Positions 1-4,916 of a stretch of 6,723 nucleotides of DNA are shown in pieces. Location: assembly GCA_007136565.1 (NCBI GenBank), contig SLGS01000206.1:1-6723 (forward strand). The letters are read 5' to 3'. How positions within the stretch are numbered: position 1 is the stretch's first letter; every line of letters starts with the position of its first letter. This stretch comes from Clostridia bacterium (GTDB taxonomy: Bacteria; Bacillota; Sulfobacillia; SLMV01). Position numbers and translations under genes: made by a program. Under the pieces are notes generated by a model, which worked only from the letters and a program-made list of their open reading frames with translations, made no database searches and had not been told where the DNA came from.

Positions 1-219
1 TCCGGCCCCCGCCGCGCCGTAGACCATATTGATGGCCGCGACTTCGCTTTCGGCCTGCAGGAATGTCCCACCGACCTCCTCGAGGCGGCCCGACATGTAC
101 TCGGGCAACTCGTTTTGCGGTGTAATGGGGTACCCGAAGAAATATCGACAACCGGCCCTGATGGCGGCCTCGGCAACGGCTTCGTTGCCCTTTATCATTT
201 GTAGCTGGCCTTCGCTCAT
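1..219 (-). CDS. vorB: 2-oxoacid:ferredoxin oxidoreductase alpha subunit, VorB-like (C-terminus beyond window)
   Basis: This is the N-terminal 73 residues of the alpha subunit of a ketoisovalerate/2-oxoacid:ferredoxin oxidoreductase. The cytoplasmic enzyme converts branched-chain 2-oxoacids and CoA to acyl-CoA and CO2 while reducing ferredoxin. Visible family signatures are KGNEAVAEAAIRAGC (10-24), the GYPITPQNE block (29-37), which lies in the pyrimidine-binding fold, and AESEVAAINMVYGAAGAG (56-73). The ATG at 219-217 is supported by an excellent SD, GGGGAGGAG (233-225), 5 nt upstream. It follows the ferredoxin gene by 22 nt and is the last visible gene of the operon; beta (TPP-binding) and gamma subunits should follow beyond position 1. 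The leucine dehydrogenase upstream fits a branched-chain substrate, but KorA (2-oxoglutarate) or another member of the family cannot be excluded from the N-terminus alone. The gene is open at the left edge because the window ends, not because of a break. Confidence 0.88.
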   Translation of the reverse strand, partial: MSEGQLQMIKGNEAVAEAAIRAGCRYFFGYPITPQNELPEYMSGRLEEVGGTFLQAESEVAAINMVYGAAGAG

Positions 220-241
220 ATCTTCTCCTCCCCGTCCACGC

Positions 242-466
242 CTATCGCTCGGCTTTCTCCGGTCGATAGACCTCGATGGCCACATCCGGACAGATCATCG
301 CGCAAAAGCCACAGCTGATGCACTCGTCCTCGTCGGTTATCGAAGAGACCCTGTAACCCTGTCGATTGAGTTCGTTCGAGAGTTGGACGATCTCCTTGGG
401 GCAAACCGTCGTGCAGAGACCGCAGCCCTTGCAGCGTTCCGCTTCCAACACCCACTTTGAATCCAC
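242..466 (-). CDS. Two-cluster 4Fe-4S ferredoxin, likely delta subunit of the adjacent oxidoreductase
   Basis: This is a 74-aa protein with two complete CxxCxxCxxxCP motifs, at C12-C15-C18-C22-P and C49-C52-C55-C59-P, which would bind two [4Fe-4S] clusters. Small ferredoxins of this type act as the delta subunit of Vor/Por/Kor enzymes, carrying electrons from the thiamine active site to soluble ferredoxin. Its position 22 nt before the alpha-subunit gene supports that role. I place the start at the GTG at 466-464 because AGGAGG (478-473) sits 6 nt upstream of it. An ATG at 481-479 would add five residues but overlaps that SD sequence, and longer upstream readings have no family similarity. 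No signal peptide is present, so it is cytoplasmic. A symbol such as vorD is plausible but not certain. Confidence 0.9.
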   Translation of the reverse strand: MDSKWVLEAERCKGCGLCTTVCPKEIVQLSNELNRQGYRVSSITDEDECISCGFCAMICPDVAIEVYRPEKAER

Positions 467-472
467 GGTACA

Positions 473-478
473 CCTCCT
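473..478 (-). promoter_or_regulatory. Ribosome binding site deciding the ferredoxin start
   Basis: AGGAGG reads 478 to 473 on the minus strand, followed by 6 nt and a GTG at 466-464. The ATG at 481-479 lies immediately 5' of this SD and so cannot use it. Confidence 0.8.
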
Positions 479-498
479 CATGTGCGATCCATACTGGC

Positions 499-1197
499 CT
501 ACTCCCAATCGAGGCGAAGGCGGCGCCCCACCTCGATAAGCATACAATCCTCGGCGATATCGCGCGCCCACCGGGGATAATTCCCGTCTACCATTAAGTG
601 TTCCCCTACCCCGAGGGCAATAATCGGAATGCCGGCCCGCTCCGATCCCCGCCGCAATATTGAAAGACCATCCTTGACGTGGGTGGGTTCGGTGGCTGTT
701 CCAAGGTTGGGATTCGCGATTATCGCGTCGACGGGCAATCGGAGATCGGAAGACAAATCATCCAGACCCCGCGCGATGGATTCGGGATCCCCACTCATGG
801 GCCTGAAGGGATTCACGACGGCGACGACCCTTCCGTCCCGCGAAGCTACGGATTGGGCCAGGCCACCCAGGACCCGGCTACCCATCCGACCGCCACCCAG
901 GTCAATGACCGCGAACTCCGATAGTTCCACGGCCTCGACCACGGCGGGTGGCAGGATGGGCAGATCCACACCCCGGGGGAAAGAACTCGGATACAAGACC
1001 TTCACCCCGGCATCTTCCAGGTTCTCCACCGCGTCCCGGGTTCGGAAAAACGGGGTGACCAGGTCCAAATCCACCAGGACCACCTCGCCGCTTCGCCGGC
1101 TCCGTGCTTCGAGGGCCAACGACAGCGAGATCTCGGTCTTTCCGCTGCCGAAGGCCCCCGCCAGGATCAAGGGAGTCCTGCAAAAGAGGTCCGTCAC
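499..1197 (-). CDS. P-loop ATPase (SIMIBI/MinD-CobQ-like) of unknown role in the Vor operon
   Basis: This is a 232-aa predicted cytoplasmic nucleotide-binding protein. Walker A is GAFGSGKTE (14-22). A switch-I-like stretch VDLDLVTPFFRTRD (42-55) follows, then a conserved-looking GVDLPILPP (76-84) and a Walker-B-like VIDLGGG (97-103). A NPNLG motif near residue 168 could contact the base. The Walker A lacks the extra signature lysine of true MinD/ParA (KGGxGKT), so this is a relative and not a cell-division ATPase. There are only two cysteines (C6 and one near the C-terminus), so it is unlikely to be an Fe-S carrier. The GTG start is 1 nt after the leucine dehydrogenase stop (TGA-T-GTG), with AGGA 6 nt upstream, implying translational coupling. 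An ATG overlapping that stop is followed at once by TGA. Its place between a dehydrogenase and the oxidoreductase genes suggests assembly, activation or cofactor handling for the complex; this is inference. Confidence 0.82.
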   Translation of the reverse strand: MTDLFCRTPLILAGAFGSGKTEISLSLALEARSRRSGEVVLVDLDLVTPFFRTRDAVENLEDAGVKVLYPSSFPRGVDLPILPPAVVEAVELSEFAVIDLGGGRMGSRVLGGLAQSVASRDGRVVAVVNPFRPMSGDPESIARGLDDLSSDLRLPVDAIIANPNLGTATEPTHVKDGLSILRRGSERAGIPIIALGVGEHLMVDGNYPRWARDIAEDCMLIEVGRRLRLDWE

Positions 1198-1198
1198 A

Positions 1199-2260
1199 TC
1201 AGGTCCTAATCCGTTGAATCCTGCCGACGGCCCGAATGCGTTCCTCGGCGAGTCTTTCGGCCGCCGCATGGGTCGTGATGTCCTCCTCTTCGCTGATCGC
1301 GAAGATCTCGAGGAGCTTCTCTCCGATGCCATCGACCTTCTTGAGGGCCAGATCCCTGTTGTAACCGGCCGGGTTGAATTCCTGGGCGACGTTGACCACG
1401 CCGCCACCGTTGATGACGAAGTCCGGGGCGTACAATACGCCGCGATCCTTGAGTACCTGGCCGTGGCGAGACTCGGCGAGCTGATTATTCGCCGCACCGG
1501 CGACGACCCGGCAATTCAACTCGGGAATGCTGTCATCATTGATGGTAGCCCCGAGGGCGCACGGTGCGTAGACATCGCACTCGACGGAATGTATCCGGTC
1601 GGGATCGACAACCTCCGCGCCGAAATCCTCGGCCACCTTGACCACCTTATCTTCGTAAATGTCGGCTACGAGCAACTGGGCCCCGGCTTCGCTGAGGTAT
1701 TCGCTCAGGGCGTATCCCACGCTACCGAGTCCCTGGACCGCCACAGTTACACCGTGGAGGTCATCGGAGCCGGTAAGGTGCTCCATGCTGGCCTTGATGC
1801 CCACAAAGGTGCCGTAAGCCGTGACCGGAGAGGGGTCACCGGACTTATGCCACAACCCGGCGACGTAGTCCGTTTCATCGTTGACTATGTCGATGTCGTC
1901 GGGGGATACCCCGACATCCTCTGCGGTGTAGTATCGGCCTCCGAGGGATTCCACGAACCGGCCGTATGCCCTCCATAGCGCCTCGCTCTTGTCTTTCCTG
2001 GCATCGGCGATGATGACTCCCTTGCCTCCGCCGAGATTGAGCCCCATCGCAGCGCTCTTATAGGTCATGCCCTTGGAAAGTCGGAGCACGTCCACAATAG
2101 CTTCTTCCTCGGTTTCGTAAGGCCACATGCGGGTCCCACCCAGGGCCGGACCCAGGGTGGTATCGTGGATCCCTATTATGGCCTTGAGCCCCGAGGTCTT
2201 GTCGTAACAAAATACCAGTTGCTCATGCTCCATCTCTCGCATAGATTCGAAAATCTGCAC
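1199..2260 (-). CDS. bcd: Leucine (branched-chain amino acid) dehydrogenase
   Basis: This is a 353-aa member of the Glu/Leu/Phe/Val dehydrogenase family, near the usual length of leucine dehydrogenase (about 365). It would deaminate Leu, Ile or Val with NAD+ to the 2-oxoacid, ammonia and NADH. Residues align with Bacillus LeuDH numbering without gaps through the catalytic domain: L40 in LGPALGGTRMW, K68 and K80 (GGGK), and A113/D115 in YTAEDVG. The dinucleotide motif GLGSVG is at 177-182 with an acidic residue, D200, consistent with NAD. GAANNQL is at 255-261. V288 and V291 correspond to the LeuDH pocket valines (Bacillus 291 and 294). The GTG start at 2260-2258 has GGGGAG 7 nt upstream and matches the family N-terminus (xxIFExM). 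It lies 26 nt after the paralogous dehydrogenase and feeds the Vor enzyme downstream. Confidence 0.93.
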   Translation of the reverse strand: MQIFESMREMEHEQLVFCYDKTSGLKAIIGIHDTTLGPALGGTRMWPYETEEEAIVDVLRLSKGMTYKSAAMGLNLGGGKGVIIADARKDKSEALWRAYGRFVESLGGRYYTAEDVGVSPDDIDIVNDETDYVAGLWHKSGDPSPVTAYGTFVGIKASMEHLTGSDDLHGVTVAVQGLGSVGYALSEYLSEAGAQLLVADIYEDKVVKVAEDFGAEVVDPDRIHSVECDVYAPCALGATINDDSIPELNCRVVAGAANNQLAESRHGQVLKDRGVLYAPDFVINGGGVVNVAQEFNPAGYNRDLALKKVDGIGEKLLEIFAISEEEDITTHAAAERLAEERIRAVGRIQRIRT

Positions 2261-2286
2261 TTTGTAACTCCCCTCTCAGAGGCGAA

Positions 2287-3357
2287 CTAACGCGGGAGGT
2301 AGATCCTCCCGACGTGGCCCAGGGTCTCTATCCGCTCTAGTACCAATCGATCCGCCGCCTCGATGGGAGTTATCTCCCATTCGGCCGCTCGATCGAAGCA
2401 ATCGAGGAGGAGTTGGTAGAGGGCCTCGGTCTTCTTCATCGCCCTCTCGCGATCGAATCCTCCCACCTCGTCCGCCACCTGGATGAGACCACCGGCATTG
2501 ATTATGTAGTCGGGAATGTACAGGATGCCCATCTCGTGCAACTTATGACCGATACCGGCATCGGCCAACTGGTTGTTGGCGGCTCCCCCGACTATGCGGC
2601 ACTTTAGGCGCCCTATAGTATCCGGGTTGAGTATCCCACCCAGTGCCGACGGGCTGAAGATATCGCAGTCGACATCGTAGATCTCCTCGGGAGCAACCTC
2701 CCGCGCGCCGCAGCGTTCGACCACCCGCGAGACGGCTTCGGCGTCGACGTCGGATACCACCAGCTCGCAGCCAGCGTCATGAAGCAGTCCGGCGAGGAAT
2801 TCTCCGACCTTTCCAACACCCTGTATGGCGACGACCTTGTCCGTCAGATCGTCGCTACCCCAAACGTGGGTCGCACCCGCTCGTATGCCGTGCAGGACAC
2901 CGTAGGCCGTGGTCACGGACGTATTTCCGCTGCCCCCGGCGTACTCGGGCAATCCCACCAGCCAATCCGTCTCCGTCCCGGCCACGACGAAGTCGTCCCC
3001 GGTCGTACCCATATCCGTACCGGTGATGAAGCGCCCGTCCAGGCCCTCTACGAATCTGCCGAAGGCCCGCAGTAGGACTTCCGTCTTGTCGGAGGCGGGA
3101 TCACCCCAGATCACCGCTTTCCCTCCGCCGTGATTGGTCCGGGTGATGGCGGACTTTGCCGTCATACCCCAGGATAGTGCGAGGGCGTCGTCGATTACCT
3201 GGTCCTCGGTTTCGTAATCCCTCATCCTGCAACCGCCCAGGGCGGATCCGAGGGTGGTATCGTGGATGGCGATAACGCTCCGGAGACCGCTCTCGCTATC
3301 GTGGGAGAAAACCAGTTGTTCGTGTCCGTGTTTGCTCATTCCTTCGAATATGCTCAA
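2287..3357 (-). CDS. Second Glu/Leu/Phe/Val-family dehydrogenase, aromatic-type (Phe/Trp-like) pocket
   Basis: This is a 356-aa paralog of the next gene and first in the operon. The family core is intact: K68 and K80 (GGGK), D115, GVGKVG at 180-185, D203 after the second strand, and GGAANNQL at 257-264. Two pocket positions differ from leucine dehydrogenase: G113 (FITGTD) replaces Ala and L291 (AGGLIQV) replaces Val. Gly/Leu at these sites is typical of phenylalanine dehydrogenases, and GGCRM and KAVIWGDP are also Phe-type signatures. I therefore infer oxidative deamination of Phe or Trp, giving an aryl-2-oxoacid, but valine or another substrate is possible. The TTG start at 3357-3355 is chosen because GGGGAGGAG (3373-3365) is 7 nt upstream and it aligns exactly with the LeuDH N-terminus. 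An earlier TTG at 3375 overlaps the SD. Oddities are T73-R-T-N in place of the usual glycine-loop approach (LNLGGGK) and an R46 after GGCRM where Trp is common. Confidence 0.87.
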   Translation of the reverse strand: MSIFEGMSKHGHEQLVFSHDSESGLRSVIAIHDTTLGSALGGCRMRDYETEDQVIDDALALSWGMTAKSAITRTNHGGGKAVIWGDPASDKTEVLLRAFGRFVEGLDGRFITGTDMGTTGDDFVVAGTETDWLVGLPEYAGGSGNTSVTTAYGVLHGIRAGATHVWGSDDLTDKVVAIQGVGKVGEFLAGLLHDAGCELVVSDVDAEAVSRVVERCGAREVAPEEIYDVDCDIFSPSALGGILNPDTIGRLKCRIVGGAANNQLADAGIGHKLHEMGILYIPDYIINAGGLIQVADEVGGFDRERAMKKTEALYQLLLDCFDRAAEWEITPIEAADRLVLERIETLGHVGRIYLPR

Positions 3358-3364
3358 GACCGCA

Positions 3365-3373
3365 CTCCTCCCC
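3365..3373 (-). promoter_or_regulatory. Strong ribosome binding site deciding a TTG start
   Basis: GGGGAGGAG on the minus strand (3373 to 3365) is 7 nt from the TTG at 3357-3355. The good SD compensates for the rare start codon of the first operon gene. Confidence 0.75.
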
Positions 3374-3421
3374 AAATCTGTGAATTCCGCAACTTTTTCT
3401 GATTTCCGTCATCGCGCGGGC

Positions 3422-3451
3422 AAAAAAAGAATCGGTGTTCAAGTCACCGAT
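3422..3451 (-). terminator. Intrinsic (Rho-independent) terminator in the leader
   Basis: On the minus strand, ATCGGTG (3451-3445), a 7-nt loop and CACCGAT (3437-3431) form a perfect 7-bp stem. It is followed by TC and seven consecutive T (3428-3422). It lies 64 nt upstream of the first dehydrogenase start and 297 nt downstream of the spo0A stop, so it can act as the operon's attenuator, as the end of spo0A readthrough transcripts, or both. Confidence 0.8.
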
Positions 3452-3520
3452 GCCCTGCGGAGCCTTCACCAGAGGGCCGGTGAGGAAAACCTGTGCGCTG
3501 CGCACTTGCCCGTCACCACT

Positions 3521-3595
3521 GGTCCCGTTCTTTACATTATAGTTCTTCGTTCCGCTTTTATTATCCTTCAAATTGGGAGCCTTGCAAACGGGACC
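3521..3595. repeat. 9-bp inverted repeat flanking the candidate promoter
   Basis: GGTCCCGTT (3521-3529) and AACGGGACC (3587-3595) are perfect inverted copies 57 bp apart. The interval is AT-rich and holds both candidate -10 boxes. They could be operator half-sites, or pair in an RNA that reads through from spo0A. A chance occurrence in a 400-bp region is quite possible. Confidence 0.4.
3536..3587 (-). promoter_or_regulatory. Candidate sigma-A promoter elements for the operon
   Basis: On the minus strand, TTGCAA (3587-3582, 4/6 match to the -35 consensus) and GATAAT (3565-3560, 5/6 match to the -10 consensus) are 16 bp apart, giving a start near 3553. A perfect TATAAT lies at 3541-3536 but has no recognisable -35; a start from it near 3529 would place the transcript's 5' end just before the first leader helix. 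Either fits; neither is proven. Confidence 0.45.
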
Positions 3596-3646
3596 CGAAG
3601 AATGGGTGGGATCAACGGAAGACCGCCCGCCTCGGGGAATTTACGC

Positions 3647-3670
3647 GGAATTCGTAATTTGTCGAATTCC
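3647..3670. promoter_or_regulatory. Spo0A box within an 8-bp inverted repeat
   Basis: TTTGTCGAA at 3658-3666 (plus strand) matches the 0A-box consensus TTTGTCRAA at all nine positions. It spans the loop and right arm of a perfect inverted repeat, GGAATTCG (3647-3654) and CGAATTCC (3663-3670), with an 8-bp spacer. It lies about 110-130 bp upstream of the candidate operon start sites and 83 bp beyond the spo0A stop. There is no T-run after the repeat, so it is not an intrinsic terminator. Regulation of the operon by Spo0A is inferred. Confidence 0.45.
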
Positions 3671-3748
3671 AGCGAGCGAGAAGGTGCCCCCTCGCGGCGC
3701 CCAGTACCCGCGATCCGCTCATTCGGTCGAAAGCCTCATCCGATCTAT

Positions 3749-4552
3749 TCAGTTGGCTGCGTCCAAATCCGTGCTTACCAAGTCCGCGATCAGGGCGATA
3801 AATTCCGAATTGGTCGGTTTCCCCCTGGATGAATCCACGGCGTAACCGAATCGAGTGCCCAAGAGATCGCCGCTGCCCCGGTCGTGGGCGGATTCGATAG
3901 CGTGACGCATCGCCCGTTCAACGCGGGCTGCGGTGGTGTTGAATCTACTGCCCACCGCCGGATACAGTTCCTTGGTGACCGCCTCCATGAGATCCGGATC
4001 CTCTATCACCCTGAGGATCGCCTCCCTCAGGTAGCGATAGCCGCGAACATTGGGGGGCACTCCGACACTGCGGAGAAGCCGGGTAACCTCGCCAAACGGG
4101 TCCTGTCGAGTCCCGGTACCCCCAACGCCGGAAACGCCAGCGCTGCCTTCCACCGGTACAGCACTGCCCAGTTCCCTGATACGCCTCGCCAGGATCGCGA
4201 AATCGAAGGGCTTCAGCAGAAAGTAATCGGCGCCGAGATCGCCCGCTCGACGGGTGATGTCCTCCTGTCCAAACGCCGATAATATCAAGACGGCCGGACG
4301 ACTATCCGCCAGGTTATCTATGATCCACTCCAGCACGGAAATACCGTCCAGCCCGGGCATGATTACGTCGAGGATGAGTACATCCGGAACTTCCTCGCGC
4401 AAGCAGTCCAGCAGGGTTACACCGTCACCGCAGCTTCCGAGCAACTCCAGATCCGGTTGCCCCTCGATGAAATCACCTACCATCCCCCTCAATTCCGCGT
4501 TGTCATCGGCGACGGTTACCTCTATCGCCTGGTCGCTGTGGGCGTCGAACAC
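3749..4552 (-). CDS. spo0A: Sporulation master response regulator Spo0A
   Basis: This is a 267-aa protein, the same length as Bacillus subtilis Spo0A. The N-terminal receiver domain (about 10-128) has the acidic pair D16-D17, phosphoacceptor D62 in LILDVIMPGLDG, S92 in LSAFGQED and K114 in LLKPFD. A Gly/Ser/Val-rich linker (about 129-152) joins it to the C-terminal Spo0A DNA-binding domain. That domain carries SVGVPPNVRGYRYLREAI (162-179), the recognition region NTTAARVERAMRHAIE (205-220) and GKPTNSEFIALIAD (244-257). When phosphorylated through a phosphorelay or kinase it binds 0A boxes to control entry into sporulation. The GTG start at 4552-4550 is chosen for its SD, GGGAGG (4564-4559), 6 nt away, and for the family N-terminus. 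An upstream ATG at 4669-4667 would add 39 unrelated residues and has no SD. Unlike the common spoIVB-spo0A arrangement, the upstream neighbour is divergent gltX. Confidence 0.95.
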   Translation of the reverse strand: MFDAHSDQAIEVTVADDNAELRGMVGDFIEGQPDLELLGSCGDGVTLLDCLREEVPDVLILDVIMPGLDGISVLEWIIDNLADSRPAVLILSAFGQEDITRRAGDLGADYFLLKPFDFAILARRIRELGSAVPVEGSAGVSGVGGTGTRQDPFGEVTRLLRSVGVPPNVRGYRYLREAILRVIEDPDLMEAVTKELYPAVGSRFNTTAARVERAMRHAIESAHDRGSGDLLGTRFGYAVDSSRGKPTNSEFIALIADLVSTDLDAAN

Positions 4553-4916
4553 CTTATCCCTCCCAAGAAAGTAGAGACCCGAGATACCCTGTTGGTATAT
4601 ATTTCCATTACCCTTCTCGTCTTCTCCGCCCCATCCTTCTTTCCTCCCATCCGGGAGTAATGGCGGCATTGCATCGGACGAGTTTTCCGCCGGTGCCGCG
4701 GTTCTCGACCCCCCGGTCGCTATATCGTAACGGTCCCCTACGGGTTTTAGTCTCAGCCCAGTAGCCGTCTCGAGGCGCTCGACGCCCGGGCGCCGTTACC
4801 TTGCTCGAAATCGGAAATTGACATTATCATTGATACGGGAGGCCTCCCATCAGGAGAGGCTCGATACTGCCCTTCGAAGGAGTGTGAAATCCCCGGACCC
4901 CGTCCGGGGTACTACC
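4553..4916. promoter_or_regulatory. Divergent spo0A/gltX intergenic region
   Basis: About 364 bp without a supported gene. It must contain the promoters of both flanking genes, but I see no convincing -35/-10 pair in either direction. A perfect TTGACA (4818-4823) has no -10 at 16-18 bp; TATCAT (4825-4830) has only a weak TTGCTC (4801-4806) 18 bp upstream. No clear sigma-H promoter or 0A box was found before spo0A. Symmetric elements are GGGAGGCCTCCC (4837-4848, a 12-bp palindrome), CGCCCGGGCG (4783-4792) and TATCA-T-TGATA (4825-4835). No T-box signature precedes gltX. Confidence 0.4.
4877..4909 (+). promoter_or_regulatory. SD-like sequence and GC hairpin just before the gltX start
   Basis: AAGGAG (4877-4882) is followed by a perfect 8-bp stem, CCCCGGAC (4891-4898), CCC loop, GTCCGGGG (4902-4909), ending 7 nt before the GTG at 4917. 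Without folding, AAGGAG is too far from that GTG; folding would bring it closer. Otherwise the GGGG in the 3' arm is the only, weak, SD and the hairpin would mask it. Confidence 0.45.

Larger units (their letters stand above)
3358..3553 (-). promoter_or_regulatory. Structured mRNA leader of the dehydrogenase/Vor operon (candidate riboswitch or attenuator)
   Basis: This leader of about 170-195 nt precedes the first dehydrogenase gene. On the minus strand it contains, in order: (i) GGTGA (3517-3513) able to pair with TCACC (3483-3479), enclosing a GTGCG-CAG-CGCAC hairpin (3505-3493); (ii) TCACCGGCCCT (3483-3473) able to pair with AGGGC-AT-CGGTGA (3456-3444), 11 bp with a 2-nt bulge; (iii) the intrinsic terminator at 3451-3422. 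Helix ii uses the 5' arm of iii and the same TCACC as helix i, so the three are mutually exclusive in the order expected of a sensing domain, antiterminator and terminator. No T-box signature or known riboswitch core was recognised by eye. The ligand is unknown; an amino acid or 2-oxoacid would fit the genes. Alternatively the terminator simply ends spo0A transcripts. Confidence 0.55.

Noticed and set aside
629..1978. 449-aa plus-strand reading frame opposite the ATPase and leucine dehydrogenase genes
   Set aside because: Its composition is a mirror of the two well-supported minus-strand genes and it shows no domain; long antisense frames are common in GC-rich coding DNA.
3466..3519. Possible 17-aa leader peptide on the minus strand starting GTG GTG and ending Phe...Leu-Trp-stop, overlapping the leader helices
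   Set aside because: There is no convincing SD and no run of regulatory codons (one Phe, one Leu, one Trp), so classical peptide-based attenuation is not supported.
3296..3571. 91-aa minus-strand reading frame across the leader
   Set aside because: It spans the terminator and the strong SD of the dehydrogenase gene, overlaps that gene out of frame, and resembles no protein family.
3382..3653. Repeated GCGGAATTC / GAATTCCGC motif at both ends of the control region
   Set aside because: GGAATTC is frequent throughout the window, largely as Glu-Phe codons, so the recurrence is weak evidence for operators.
4553..4669. 39-residue N-terminal extension of Spo0A from an ATG at 4669
   Set aside because: It has no SD and no resemblance to Spo0A; the GTG at 4552 gives the canonical 267-aa length with a well-spaced SD.
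4818..4823. Perfect TTGACA as a -35 box for gltX
   Set aside because: There is no -10-like hexamer 16-18 bp downstream (the sequence there is a GC-rich palindrome), so it is not called as a promoter.
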